NCBI GenBank assembly: GCA_964019155.1
Contig: OZ025244.1
Location: 53,385,161 to 53,449,160, forward strand
From: Osedax fenrisi
Taxonomy: Eukaryota; Annelida; Polychaeta; Sabellida; Siboglinidae
DNA length: 64,000 nucleotides
Direction of reading: 5' to 3'
This document shows positions 24,510 through 38,168 of this stretch, one piece after another. The notes under the pieces are model-generated. The model ran no database searches. It was given only the letters and a program-made list of their open reading frames with translations, and had not been told where the DNA came from. Within the stretch, counting starts at the first letter, position 1. Each line of letters opens with the position of its first letter. A program made the position numbers and the translations under genes.

Positions 24510-25140
24510 ATTAGTGCTGTAAAATTATTAATTATATAGTATTTTAATAATTATTAATTATTCAATTCTAATTTACTAATTAATAATTATTTATCAATAC
24601 ATATTATTAATTATATATTATTTTAATAATTATATATCAATACTTATTATTAATTAACACTTAATTATATATTAATAATTATTAATTATATATTATTTTA
24701 ATAATTATTCAATTTTAATTTACTAATTAATAATTATTTATCAATACTTATTATTAACTAATAAAAATAAATTATATATTAATAATTATTAATTAATAAT
24801 TATTTATCAATACTTATTATTAATTAATAACAATTAATTTTATATTATAAATTATTAATTATATATTATTTTAATAATTATTAATTAATCAATTCTAATT
24901 TACTAATTAATAATTATTTATAAATACTTATTAGTAATTATATATTATTTTAATAATTGTATATTAATACTTATTATTAATTAACAATAAATTATATATT
25001 AATAATTATTAATTATATATTATTTTAATAATTATTCAATTTTAATATACTAATTAATAATTATTTATCAATACTTATTATTAACTAATAACAATTAATT
25101 ATATATTATTTTAATAATTATTTAATTCTAAATAAAAATT
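24510..25140. repeat. Degenerate AT-only tandem repeat, about five units of about 115 bp
   Basis: The blocks TATATTATTTTAATAATTAT, AATTTACTAATTAATAATTA and TATCAATACTTATTATTAA recur in order. The stretch contains almost no G or C. No gene is present. Confidence 0.75.
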
Positions 25141-25237
25141 TAAATACAAAATAAAAAAATATTTTCAAAAATAAAATATATTAAATATATTAAATAAAAA
25201 TTAAATTACAAATAAATGCATTACAATAAACTAATTC

Positions 25238-25259
<22 letters not shown>

Positions 25260-25268
<9 letters not shown>

Positions 25269-25949
25269 AACTAAAATCCTTCTTAAGAATATACAAATGT
25301 ATCGTTATAAAATATAATACTATATTATTAAAAAATAAAGCATTCTAAAATTATATATATAATTTCTATATTGTTATACTATTCATTAAGTTATAATCAT
25401 ATATCTATAATGCATATAAGTCCCTAATACAACACTCTAGGTGTCTTAATACGGACACCCCATAACCAATCAGCGCGCAGCGTATGAACTATTCTGATTT
25501 TCATAAAAACCAGGTGTGTTATAATATTAATACCACAAATAAAGTTAAATCCAACATTTTTTTTATTTAGATACTTAAATTGTATTATTAATTAAAAAAA
25601 TAATATTAAATAAATTACTAACTTATTAAATTATTCATAAATTATTCATAAAATTAATTATAAATAATGTGATTGTAATTTGTTTGCATGATTCATAAAT
25701 AATATATAGTTTATCTGGTGGTATATTGGGTGTCCGTATTATAACACAGGGTGTCCGTATTCGGACATGGGTACCGAATACGGACACCCCCGTTATCTAT
25801 GGAATTAAAATATTAAATACAATTTTAAAATCATAATAATATCTATAATATTATAATATTAATATAGTGACATTTTTGAATAAAAATAATGAGTCCAAAA
25901 ATGTTAAGACCATTTATTGTTAAAGTGTTCGTATTAGGTTACTTTCACC
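25260..25949 (+). mobile_element. TA-flanked inverted-repeat element, copy 2
   Basis: It aligns with 8860-9440 in the same orientation, including CCAATCAGCGCGCAGCGTAT, TTATCTGGTGGTATATTGGG and the doubled GGGTGTCCGTATT with its inverted GAATACGGACACCCCC. The right end, read on the other strand, is GGTGAAAGTAACCTAATACG followed by TA. It matches the left end of copy 1 (GGAGAAAGTAACCGAATACG). The left end here is lost in a (TA)n tract. No enzyme is encoded. Confidence 0.75.
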
Positions 25950-25959
25950 TACTTAACAT

Positions 25960-27790
25960 TTTTTATAATTCATAATAATTTCAATTATTTTTAAGATAAC
26001 CTAAATGACATTTCCAATTTAAACAAGTATCTAGATTTATTCCAAGAAATTAAAATTCCATGGTTAACAATATCGAACGCCTTTTTTAGGTCTAGAAACA
26101 ATCCTACATAATATTTAGTTGAGTCCAAAGATTCTATAACTTTCTTTTGTATTGTTTCAATTGAGTTCAGTATACTTATATTTTTCTGAAACCGAATTGT
26201 TTATTATTAATATTGAATTTATTACAAATAGTCTATTTAAAAATAATTTTTTTTGAGTTTTTTAAAATTATAAGGTTAGTGATATAAGTCGATCATTATT
26301 AAAATTGTTGTAATCACCAGATTAAAAAATAGGATAATTTTTTTATAATTTTATATATTTTTAAAAAACTATGAAATAATCCATAACCAAATGATTTATT
26401 AAAAAATATACATTAAAGGATTACTAATAGATGATGATATTTATTGAATACATTTCATTGATATGTTAAGTTAATCTCGAGAAACTTTAGTTTTAAAATC
26501 ATTAAAGGCTAAATAAATGTCACTAACCATAGAAGTAAAAGTTCGATTATTCATTAAATTAAGAAATTATTAATTAGATATATCATCAATTTATCAGTTA
26601 TTTTATTACCTATTTGAGTAAAATGATAGTTCATTTTATTAGAAATTGTATTTTCACTGCAATCTTTTCCATTAGTCGTAATTGTCATTTTTAAATAAAT
26701 TTAGTTTTCTCGGATTTATTATTGAAGTATAACCATGTATTTTTAATCGTCTTACTATTATCAAGTAAATATGTATAATCTTTTTTGAATTTTCTTATTA
26801 TACTATTAAGCATATTTAAAAAAATTGTGTATCTATTATGATTTTCAAAACTTCTGTAATTAATAAATTTAATATATAATTTTTTTTACAGACATTTTAA
26901 TATTTGTTATTAACCATCAATATAATATTTATCATATAATTTGATAAAATAATAACCCAATAGAATGATTCAAATCATTTATTTTTATAAATGACCAGTT
27001 TGTTTCTTCAAGATTATTTTTAAAATTTAATATATTATTTTGATTATCAATATTGTAATTTTTTTTTTTATATTTACAAACATTTTATTTTGTTATTTTA
27101 TATATCCAATATAATAAATAATGGTAAATTGTCAGTTAAATCATATTTTAAGATATCTGGATATATATTAATATAGATAATATACTAATTAGATACATTT
27201 CCATTATAGAATAAATTATCTATTGATTTTGCATTTTTTCCTGTTATACGAGTGGGACTATTAATAGATTGAAATAAATTGTTTATTTAAGTGTATTTAA
27301 AAAATAATTTGTATTTATATTACCATCAAGTAAAGCAATGTTAAAGTCATGATAATAACATTTGGTTATTTTTTAATTGACTAGTGGATTGAATAAAGGT
27401 ATTTAAACATAATTAAGTATCTTTTTTTAACGATAGATATATATATATATATTGATTTAATATTTTTATCTCAACTGTGATACAATCTATAAATGAGTTA
27501 GTAACTAATTTACTATATAATACATGATTAATTTTGTTATTTTATATTTACTATTTATATATAATACAACATCTCCGCCATATTTATCAATTCTAGTTGT
27601 ATGAAATAAAATATAACCTTCAATATTATATAATTGTAAAGTATGTTTAAACTATGTTTCACAAATGGAAATAATATTAAATATTGAATTAATTGTAGTT
27701 AATTAAATTAGTATCAATATTTGTTATCAAACTTCTACCATTTAATTGAAGAATTAATAATTTATGATTAACATATTGAATATTATTAAC
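25960..27790 (-). pseudogene. Old Jockey/CR1-like LINE: endonuclease and reverse transcriptase start, 5' and 3' incomplete
   Basis: On the minus strand, through many stops, the endonuclease start is visible near 27760 (LLILQLNGRSL), followed by RIDKYGGDVVLYI, a DFNIALLDG block near 27330 and SINSPTRITGKNAKS with DNLFYNGNVSN (27180-27280). The reverse transcriptase QFGFRK and FLDLKKAFDIVNH motif A blocks lie at about 26050-26210. Motifs B and C are absent. The family resembles the plus-strand copy at 54344-55680, which shares LQLNGRS and PTRI..N. It is heavily decayed and AT-shifted. Confidence 0.75.
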
Positions 27791-27972
27791 ATCTTTAATT
27801 GATAAATATTGAGAAGATATATAAAATAAATATCAACATTATTTGGATCACAATAAGTGTAGGATCATTAATCAATATATCAGTCATTATTTAAATATAA
27901 ACATACATAATAAAAAAAATAGGAATTAAGATCAATATAAAAGTATTAATTTAAGGATACAAATTGTATAAG

Positions 27973-28103
27973 TTAAGTTATATAGTTTTTAAAAAAAATA
28001 TGAATATTATTTTGAAATAATTTATATAATAAAGTATATTGGAGAATAATGAAAAAGTAAAATAAATATATATGATTTAATTTAGTAATTTTATGAGATT
28101 GTG

Positions 28104-28192
<89 letters not shown>
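27973..28192. repeat. (TA)n microsatellite at 28107-28192 with AT-rich flank
   Basis: About 85 bases of TA with one TG interruption. The open frame across it is an artefact. Confidence 0.85.
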
Positions 28193-28194
<2 letters not shown>

Positions 28195-28519
28195 GCATGT
28201 ATATACTACCAAACTCGGAATATATTTTTATCGATCAATTACATCGCAATAAAGCGGCCATGTTGTATATTCTAGATTACCGAGAGTGATTAATATCAAA
28301 GCTATTCCATGTGTTTATAGTTGTAAGATATAGTGTGTATTATATGATAGATTATCAAGTTTAAATAAAGACTACGAACATATAGGTGATGCGGTAGTTT
28401 ATGCAAATTATACATAGTAGGCATAATGCATAATGTATATATTTAAGAAGTAATAGATAATCTGTAACAAGTATATATATGAAATATAATCTAGTACACT
28501 ATATATATATGCTTACTTG
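28193..28519. other. AT-rich DNA, nothing recognised
   Basis: No frame or repeat border was found. Composition is slightly more mixed at 28210-28300. Confidence 0.45.
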
Positions 28520-28975
28520 CTTAATTTCGAGGATGATCTTGTCTGTCTACTCGAGCATCAGTATGACACAGCTTTCTCCAGACATTCCTATCCAGCATGC
28601 TGGTTCTTATGTCTTCCTTCTCATGAAGACCACAATCTTTCTTCAACATATCAACATAGCTTATTCTTCTGCGGCAACGACTTGCTTTACCTTGAGATGG
28701 TTCCCACAGAATCAGAAGGTGAACTGAGATTTCATGCCATTTTATATTCAAAGCTTTCCGGAGCATTCGTGTATATGTGCCGTCTAGTGAGTTATGTTAT
28801 TTGACATTCAAAGTCCATGATTCTGATCCATATAGTAATACACTTTCGACCGTCGCAACAAATAGTCGTCTTTTAAGTGGTATGTTTGTCTTAGATTTCC
28901 ATAGAGTCTGCATGCTATGTAGCGCGTTCCAAGCTAAATCCTTTCTTACTTTAATATCATTTTCCGACGAGTTTA
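28520..28975 (-). pseudogene. RTE-type LINE C-terminal fragment
   Basis: The minus strand encodes blocks typical of the end of RTE-like reverse transcriptases: DIKVRKDLAWNALHSMQTLW (28880-28965), LFVATVESVLLYGSESWTLN (28800-28870), LDGTYTRMLRKALNIKW (28730-28790) and LWEPSQGKASRCRRRISYVD (28620-28690). The last block is followed by RTSMLDRNVWRKLC. There is a stop between the second and third blocks. The segment between ALNIKW and LWEP is shorter than usual, suggesting an internal deletion of about 30 codons with a frame change. The clean frame is 28521-28766. No endonuclease or catalytic YADD block is present, so this is a 5'-truncated copy. Confidence 0.8.
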
Positions 28976-28977
28976 TC

Positions 28978-29029
<52 letters not shown>

Positions 29030-29172
29030 AAAATAATGATGTTGTATATATTTTACTTTATCATAATGAAATATTTATAGAATTAAATTAATTTGTAATT
29101 TTATACAAAATATTTATAAAAAAAAATAATGTATAATTATCCTAGGGGTTATATTGGTAATTTATATTCACT
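28976..29172. repeat. (TA)n microsatellite and AT-rich spacer
   Basis: TA repeats from about 28982 to 29026 directly abut the 5' end of the RTE fragment, as often seen at target sites in this window. Confidence 0.8.
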
Positions 29173-30161
29173 ATGTACATTAGGGGAGCCCGTTTTTGCC
29201 AAGTGTTTCTATCTCTCTCACAGTAGGTCATAAATATCATAATTAACATATTTATGAAGTGTCATCAAAAAATATTAAATATTGGTAAAACTAAAGCACT
29301 TTAATGAAGAAATATTTGCATTTATTTTACAATGTAAATTTCTATAAATAGAATTGTTTTCTTATATATTTTATGTATTTATGCAAGTGCTCGTTGTCAT
29401 AAAAATAAAATATTTGGCAATTACGTGTATAAATATATTATAATATTAATAAAGTAAACAAATTATTTAAAAATTTCAAATTAATTTAAATTTTTTAAAT
29501 TTTTTAATTAATATAATTTATTCGAATATTTTGTTGATAAATTATTTTAATTAAGGATCAAACTTTGTTGTGAGCCTATAATTGATATCTATAAGGTATA
29601 ATTAAAACAAAAATATTTATTTTTCTAACAAAAAAATGTTTACGACTAGTTTACCCCAACATTTATTTGTTGTTAAAATGCTCAATAAAAGTCATTTTTT
29701 GAATAAATATATGCTATTTTTGTATCAATACTTATAATTTTATATTCATATAATGATGATAGACTTATATAATATATTTTTATTTTTTTTATTATTCCAT
29801 TGATAATTTTTTTTTTTCGATTTAGAAAAAATTTAAAATCAAAATGTATGTGGGTCGATTTAATTATTTTAAAAAAAATTTTAAAAAGAGGTTTTTATAT
29901 ATTACATATGCTAAAACGCAATTTTTACTTGTACACATTTTTTTCTTTCATATATCTGTAATTTAAATTTTTTCATAAATTTTCAATGTATATTCCTCTC
30001 TATTTTTGAATATGGTTTCGCTTTCTAAATTTTTGACAGTTTTCAATTATTATTTATTTATTATATCTGAAATGATTAAAAGGAGTTATTATGAAAGAGG
30101 TGGTAATTTTTTTATGAAGGGAACTAAAAAAGTTACCAAAACAGGCTCTCCTAATGTACAT
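29173..30161. mobile_element. 1-kb inverted-repeat element with ATGTACATTAGGGGAGCC ends
   Basis: The left end is ATGTACATTAGGGGAGCCCG. The right end, read on the other strand, is ATGTACATTAGGAGAGCCTG followed by TTTTGG. About 25 bases match with three or four changes. The outermost ATGTACAT is itself a palindrome, so it may be an 8-bp target duplication rather than part of the ends. In that case the element spans 29181-30153 with TA..TA ends. The interior is AT-rich with no transposase frame. Confidence 0.7.
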
Positions 30162-30204
30162 ATATTTCTATAGATATATTATAATAAAGGAATCATATTA
30201 TTCA

Positions 30205-30212
30205 TCATAATT

Positions 30213-30286
<74 letters not shown>

Positions 30287-30312
30287 TATATATGTATATA
30301 TATATATATATA
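30205..30312. repeat. (TA)n microsatellite
   Basis: About 100 bases of TA with AAA and TGTA interruptions. Confidence 0.9.
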
Positions 30313-31106
30313 TGTAATAAATATAAATTATTATTAACAGCGATTGTTATGGCGATTGTAATTGTCGTTAAAAATTAAAAAAAAACAAGGTTTTTAAAAT
30401 GTATTATATTTAAATTCAAAATTATTTATAAATTTATAGAATTTATAAAATAATTATATTTGAGTTAACTATATTTATTTATGACATTTATATTATATTT
30501 TAGATAACAAATTTATTAAATATATATTTTATTTAATTTACTTTATATTAAATGTTAAATTTGTTTGTTGATCATATAGATATAATAATATAACTTTTTA
30601 GTATATAAATATATATATATATATAAAATCAATCAATTTTAAAATTATAATAATAATATAAACTAATTCAGATTATATATTAGGTAGGTATTTTATATAA
30701 CTATTAATCTATTATTATTAATGAAAAACTTAGTCATTCAAAAATATAATTTATTATTTGCAGAATTAAAATTTCTTTTTTTTTATCATCGAAATATATA
30801 ATTATAAATTTTTAATAAAATATAATACATTTGTTAGAATAGGTGACAATATAAATACATTAAAATATATTAATAATATTAAAATAATAATTATAATTAA
30901 AAATAAAAACAATATCTCCAATATTTAAATATAAACATACATTGTTGGATATTTTATGGAATATTTGATATATTAAAGGATGACGTGAAATATAATTACG
31001 AGCAAGTATTTATTTAATTTATAATTTAGTAAAAAATATAAAGACAACAAATATTATTATAAAAATATGATGGAATAATATTAAACATTTATAAAAATGT
31101 ATAAAG

Positions 31107-31176
<70 letters not shown>

Positions 31177-31732
31177 ATGTGATGATAATCATTGTTTATT
31201 TCAATAAACATATGAAATATTAGTCAACAATATTATATATATATATAATTTATGATATTATATTTATAATTTTAGTAAAATATCTAATACAAATATTATC
31301 GACAATTATTTAAAAATGAATAACAGTAGAATTATTCGTCTATAATCATTTTATATTATTATGAAATATTTAATTATTCTAAATAAAAACACTTGAGTAT
31401 ATTAATAAACTATAGTAATAAAACGTAATAATTTGTTAATACAAAATAAAGTATATTCGCAATATTAAATTAATATAGGGGGTCTTCGTCTATGATATAA
31501 TAATTAAATAGATGTTTTTAATGTGAAATATATCACGAATTATGGCTTGAGATACATGACATAGCGTTTAACGATATATTAATAGTTTTCTGTACAGATT
31601 TGATTATAACATATAATCTATGCTGCCAGGGCCTCATACTCCAAATTCATTTGTGAATTTGGTCATATGTATTCATATTTATTTATTTTATCACATTTTA
31701 AATCCATCATTAATTTTATATATATATATATA
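30313..31732. other. AT-rich DNA with (TA)n at 31107-31172
   Basis: No coding frame, RNA gene or border was recognised apart from the TA tract. Confidence 0.5.
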
Positions 31733-32020
31733 AACTGCCTGTGTGGCTCAGTGGCTAAGGCGTCAGACATACAAGCAGTAGGACACGGATCGACCCTCGT
31801 CCGGACCATTAATTCATTTTATAAAATGGGTTTTCAAATATTATTTAGAAGTGATCTTATATAATTGTGTATAAATAAATGATCAGCTCTCGTTAAAACC
31901 ATTGATGCCTTAACATGAGAGCGGCTTCGAAGGGACATTAGAGCCATATATGGTTATAAGTTAAAACTTCATCTAAGTTCCTGGATGGGATGAAAGGACT
32001 CCACCAAATAAAAATAACAA
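31733..32020 (+). mobile_element. tRNA-derived SINE, copy 2
   Basis: The head CCTGTGTGGCTCAGTGGCTA holds a good RNA polymerase III box A (TGGCTCAGTGG). A box B-like GGATCGACCCT follows about 40 bases later. The body shares ordered blocks with the copy at 7105-7395: TATTTAGAAGTGATCTTATA, GATGCCTTAACATGAGAGCG, TTCGAAGGGACATTA and AAACTTCATCTAAGTTCCTG. The tail is made of AAATAACAAATAACAAATA and then (TA)n. The family name is unknown to me. Confidence 0.85.
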
Positions 32021-32590
32021 ATAACAAATATATATATATATATATATATTAGTGTTGCAACCGGACCCTCGTTTCATTGTATCAGTATTGTTCAATTCAA
32101 AAAATAAAAGTATCAGTATCATATCATTTCATAAAATCAAAGTATCAGTATCGTATCAGTATCATAAATAATTTGTTTAAGTATCAGTATTGTATCAGTA
32201 CTAGTTTTGGTCATTTTCAGATTTGTTACTCATTCGAAGTTTTAGAATAGTAATTATATTCATTTCGAATGTTTCAAATAGTAAAATTATTCATTTCGAA
32301 AGCTTCAAATAGTAAATACCCAGTAAACAACAACATACAAATATGTTCATATTATGAACATACAAATATGAACATATTATGCACATACAAATATGAACAT
32401 ATTATGAACATACAAATATGAACATATTATGAACATACAAATATGAACATATTATGAACATATTATGAACATATTATGAACATACACATATGAGCATTAG
32501 TATTATATTGACCTGATTCAAGCTCATGTGAACTCATACCATTATATTTATAGTATATGTGATATTATAGTTTGGCTTTAAGGCTAGGTA

Positions 32591-32631
<41 letters not shown>

Positions 32632-33034
32632 CATTATCTGGTAAATCTTTAATATTTCTAGTAAATCAAAGCATTATTAAAAGAGTTTAAGTTTGAATAA
32701 GTGAAATATATATATACAATAATTATTATGAGTACATTTATTCTATAATATAATTATGACATTATTGCTACTATAAAATAAAATGCCCAATTATATTTAT
32801 CTTACATATACACTATTTATTATTCAGATTATATATATATATAAAAATACACGAATTATTTTAAAATGATTACAAGAAAATAAATAAAAAAATGTTATAA
32901 CATGCAAATAAATAAGTTTTGTAATATGTTGATATATTTATTTTAAAACTGATTCTTTTGAGATATATTTTACATAAAAATAATTATATTATATGAATTC
33001 CCTTAAAAAAATAATAAGATTTTTTCTTTATTCA

Positions 33035-34690
33035 ATTCGACATTGCAGATGAACTCTTTAACATATTGTCATTGATCTGTTATGATAATAGATTTTTTGA
33101 ATATGAAAAAATAATATTATACACTGTTTTAAATTTAAATAAGAATACTTTTACAACATTATTGAATTTCATTATAAGGATAATTTAATAGTTAATAATT
33201 TATAATAATAAAATTTAATAATAATATAATAATAATTATATAGAGTTACCTCTTACGGAGTGAAATGCAGTATGAAATCTAGAATTCACGAGTTCTATTA
33301 TGGCTTGACATGGTATGCAAACTCTTTATCAGCTCGACATGGCAGCAAACACTTTAGCAGATTGGCATGGATCTGTCATGATAATATATTTTTTAATATG
33401 AACAAATATTATTATACAACGTTTGTTTTAAATTTAAATAAGAATACTCTATAGCATTATTGAATTTCATTATGAGGATTATTTAATAGTTAATAATTGA
33501 TAATAATAACATTTAATAATAATCATAATAATAATTATATAGAGTTACCTCTTACGGAGTGAAATGCAGTATGAAATCTGATAGAATTCACGAGTTCTAG
33601 TATGGCTTGACATGGTATGCACACTCTATAGCAGATCGACATGGCAGCAAACTCTTTAGCAGCAAACTCTTTAGCAGATTGGCATCGATCTGTCATGATA
33701 ATAGGTTTTTAATATGAAAAAATATTATTATACAACGTTTGTTTTTAATTTAAATAAGAATACTCTACAACATTATTGAATTTCAGTATGAGGATTATTT
33801 AATAGTTAATAATTGATAATAATAACATTTAATAATAATCATAATAATAATTATATTGAGTTACCTCTAACGGCGTGAAATACAATATGAAATCTGATAG
33901 AATTCACGATTATATTATGGTTTGACATGGTATGCACACTCTATAGCAGATCGACACGGCAGCAAACTCTTTAGCAGATCGACACGGCAGCAAACTCTTT
34001 AGCAGATTGGCATGGATCTGTAATGATAATAGAATTTTAATATGAAAAAATATTATTATACAACGTTTGTTTTTAATTTAAATACGAATAATCTATGGCA
34101 TAATGAATTTCATTATGAGGATTATTTAATAGTTAATAATTGATAATAATAACATTTAATAATAATTATATAGAGTTACCTCTTACCGAGTGAAATACAG
34201 TATGAAATCTGATAGAATTCACGAGTTCTATAATGGCTTGACATGGTATGCAAACTCTTTAGCAGCTCAACATGGCAGCAAACTCTTTAGTAGTTCGACA
34301 CGGCAGAAAACTCTTTAACAGCTCGAAACTGCAGCAAACTCTTTAGCAGCTCGACACGGCAGCAAACTCTTTAGCAGTTTGGCATGGATCTGTCATGATA
34401 ATAGATTTTTTGAATATGAAAAAATAATATGATACACTGTTTGTTTTAAATTTAAATAAGAATATTCTTTACAGTATTATTGAATTTAATTATGAGGATT
34501 ATTTAATAGTTAATAATTGATAATAATAACATTTTATAATAATCATAATAATAATTATAGTAAGTTACTTCTAACGTTAAGATATTATTATGGTGTATAC
34601 ATGGCATGCAGTATAAAAGCTGATAGCATTATAATACGAAATATAGTATGCTAACACTTTAGCAGCTCGACATGGCAGGTGACGGGTTAA
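33035..34690 (+). repeat. Satellite array of about 290-390 bp units with a variable inner repeat
   Basis: About five units share GAGGATTATTTAATAGTTAA, ATATAGAGTTACCTCTTACG, GTGAAATGCAGTATGAAATC and GGCATGGATCTGTCATGATA blocks. Inside each unit a 24-27 bp piece, GCAGCAAACTCTTTAGCAG plus (A/C)TCGACACG, is present in a different number of copies, from one to about five. Unit length therefore changes with the inner count. Codon-like frames across it (33260-33454) are chance. Confidence 0.9.
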
Positions 34691-34699
34691 AACATATGC

Positions 34700-35510
34700 G
34701 AAAAAATTAAAATATATTTATTATACATGTATATTTAATGTATATATCAAATTCATAATTTGTATCACTAAATTTATATAATTTAAACTCTATATTATGC
34801 GTAAAAATACATAAATTGTATATTTATTATACGAATATATTAAATGCCTACAGTGAATTTAGATATCTATTACTCGTAATATAGTTTAAATTATATAAAT
34901 TCAGTGATACATATTACGAATTCAATATATCATATATTAAATTCGTTATATATATTTAATATATTATATTCGTTATTATATTATATGTCTAATAAATAAA
35001 CAAATTAGGTACCGTAGTAGAGTTTAAATTATATAAATTTAGTGAAACCAATTATGAATTCAATATTATATTAAAAATATGTTACATATGATTATTATAA
35101 TAATATAATATTTAAGGTACATTTTACGCGGAATATAGACTATATAATAGAGTTTCTATTATAGTCATATAAATTACGAATTTAATATTATATTGAATAT
35201 ATGTTACATATAATATAATATTTAATTCGTTACATTTAATACACATATAATTATATAATTATTATAATAATATATAATATATTTAAAATAATATAATATA
35301 ATATTTAATAATATTTAATTTAAATATTATTATAATTATATGTAAAATAAATATACAATTTATGTACCTTTTACTCGTAATATAGAGTTCCAATTATATA
35401 AATTTATGATACAAATTATGAATTCAAAAATATGTATAATAAATATGCAATATAGATAACTTTTACGTATAATATAGAGTTTCAATTATTTAAATTAATA
35501 TAAAATAAAT
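34700..35510. repeat. Diverged AT-rich tandem repeat, about five units
   Basis: Blocks AATATAGAGTTTCAATTAT, ATAAATTTAGTGATACAAAT and TATGAATTCAATATTATATT recur about every 120-170 bases. The first units are the most diverged. No gene is present. Confidence 0.6.
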
Positions 35511-36529
35511 AATTTTAATTCATAAAAAGTAAACAATGTTTATTATCATTATAATCCAGATTATAACGACATAATAATCATATTATAACCGATTATAATG
35601 TTATTATTATTATAATAATAAAATGAATTTAAAATTTTTTACTTATCTAATTAGTTTAAATTGTTATCATAATTTATTCAAATAGTGTAACCAAAGTAAA
35701 ACTTGTAATGGAATATCAGTTGAATATGAACAAATATATTTTTAATTTATATTTTTATAAAATATATATTTTATATGTATACCAGTCTTTATATTATTTT
35801 CTTATATTTTTACACTTATTTATTTATGATTTAATAGTATATTTCGTAATAATTATTATTATTTATTTTATATTACACTAATAATTTTAATTTGAAAACA
35901 ATATTATTAATTTTATTTAGTTTTATATAATTTTATAAATCTAAAGATATAAGCTTATGAATAAATTATAATATTGAATAATATGTGATAATATAATAAG
36001 TATAACTTAGTTATTTATTATGATATAATGTAATACTATATTTTACAACTTATGATATACAAATTATTATTATTTATGTAGAGAATATCGAATATGGCCT
36101 CGATATATATTTATAAATTTATGGGGTCAAGTTTAAATATATTACATGTATTGCTATAGTATATATGCTATATGCTATAGCTAAACATATATATTTTACA
36201 TGTATAATAATAGACATACTTTTATTTTATTTAATTTTTTCACAAATTTTATAAAATCCAATATATCATAATTATATTTGAGAATATTGTCTATCTTGAA
36301 TTATAATCTTAGCAAAAGAAATTAGGTGGATCACGTCATTACTTTTTATCTAAACACTCATTTATATACTCAAACATAGCAAACAAATTATTCTGAGAAT
36401 AAAGCATATATATAATATGAGTATATATATGTATAATTTATTTATATTTGGGTATATAACTGAGTTAGGTATTATTATAATAATTATAATAACTATAATA
36501 ATTAAACAATGCTTGAAATCAACTTTATC
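35511..36529. other. AT-rich DNA inside the 5-kb element
   Basis: Nothing was recognised except short inverted ATTATAA motifs around 35560-35630. Confidence 0.45.
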
Positions 36530-36955
36530 AGTTGAAAAGTATGGCATGATATATTGTGACAGTACGGTGGTCTGAAAGTATGATATGATTAAACGTACAT
36601 TATAATATGATATAACATGACAGTACAGTGTGCTGAAAGTATGATATGATGTAACGTGATAGTACATTGTACTAGAGGGGACAACATGATATGATATAAC
36701 GTGACAGTACGGTGTGCTGAAAGTATGATATGATGTAACGCGGTAGTATGTTGTACTAGAGGGGACAGCATGATATGATATAACGTGACAGTACGGTGGT
36801 CTGAAAGAATGATATGATGTAACGTGACATTACAATATGATATAACGTGACAGCACGGTGTGCTGAAAGTATGATATGTTGTAACGTGATAGTACGTTGT
36901 GCTAAAGGGGACAGCATGATATGATATATTGTGACAGTACGATGGTCTGAAAGTT
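36530..36955 (+). repeat. Minisatellite of 39-45 bp units with an 84-bp higher order
   Basis: Two alternating units occur: ATGATATGATATAACGTGAC plus AGTACGGTGTGCTGAAAGT, and ATGATATGATGTAACGTGAT plus AGTACGTTGT and an AGAGGGGACAGC end. The same sequence family, inverted and diverged, is at 53750-54060. The minus-strand open frames here (36362-36987) are only readings of the repeat. Confidence 0.85.
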
Positions 36956-38168
36956 ATATTTGTGTGATAACATATTAATATGAACATATTATGAACATAA
37001 TATGTTCATATTAATAAGTTGTCAAATAAATATGTTTATAAAAATTATATTTGTGTGATAAAATATTACTATGAACATATTATGAACATAATGTGTTCAT
37101 ATTAATATGTTGTCAAATAAATATTTTATGAAAATTATATTTGATAACATATAAATATGAAATTATTATGTTCATAATATGTTCATATTAATATGTTGTA
37201 AAATAAATATGCAGAATCATATAAATATATTCATATTATGAACATAATATGTTCATATTTGTATGTTGTTTTTTACTGGGTATATTCATTTCGAAAGGTT
37301 CAAATAGTAAATACTAGTCGTACCCAACCGGGCATTGCTCAGTTTTTGATTGTGTGCCTATCTATTATTTATTAAGTATAGCTATTCATGATTCTAAATT
37401 GCTAGTATATACAATAAAATAAATTTTAGCTAAAATACAAAATAATGTTGACAAATATTTGTTATATTTCAAAAATTAGTGGAAAAATAATTTAAAAATA
37501 CAATAAATATGTCAAAATATTATAAAATATATTTTAAACAAATTTTCTAAAAATAATATAACAAATATAATATTTATATATTATATATTAAAATAATATT
37601 TCAAAAATTAGAGGAAAAATATAAAAAAAATACAAAAAATATTACAAAATATTACATAATATATTTTTTTAAATATCGACAAATATTTTAAAAATATAAC
37701 AAATATTTAAAAATATATTTTAAAAAAATGTTGAAAAATATTTTTTATAAATTTTATAAATATTATAAAATAAAATATAATGTAGTATAGTGGACATCAA
37801 GTATGCTCATACATTATTTATATATAATCACTATTTATCTTAAATTAATTAAATAAAGTTATTTAAAATCATATTTAATAGAGTTAAAAAGGTTGTTCCA
37901 AAGACACTAAGTAAACTAAATTTCCATTGGCTAAATTTGATTTTAAATATTTTTTTTATTATTTGAATATAGATGTTTTCTAACTCATTTTGTGAGCTCA
38001 CATTTAGCTCACATTTAGTAACATAATAATATGAAAATAGTATCAGTCCGATTCTACAAAATGTTAGGTGTATCAGTATCAGTCAGAATTTTTTTTTTTT
38101 TAAACAGGTATCAGTCAGAGTCCGAAAACCAAATGTATCAGTCCGAAGTCCGAAGTCCGGTTGCAACA

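Larger units (their letters stand above)
32319..37280. mobile_element. 5-kb inverted-repeat element with CCCAGTAAAC ends carrying satellite arrays
   Basis: The left end reads CCCAGTAAACAACAACATAC. The right end, on the other strand, reads CCCAGTAAAAAACAACATAC, and TA lies at both junctions (32317-32318 and 37281-37282). The arms (32319-32500 and about 36965-37280) consist of 11-14 bp subrepeats of GAACATATTAT and AACATACAAATATG type. The interior holds a roughly 290-bp satellite (33035-34690), a second diverged tandem array (34700-35510) and a minisatellite (36530-36955). There is no transposase frame, so it is non-autonomous if mobile. Confidence 0.75.

Noticed and set aside
36362..36987. 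Minus-strand frames of 101 and 132 codons
   Set aside because: They only read the GTGACAGTACGG minisatellite; the repeated peptide follows the DNA unit and matches no family.
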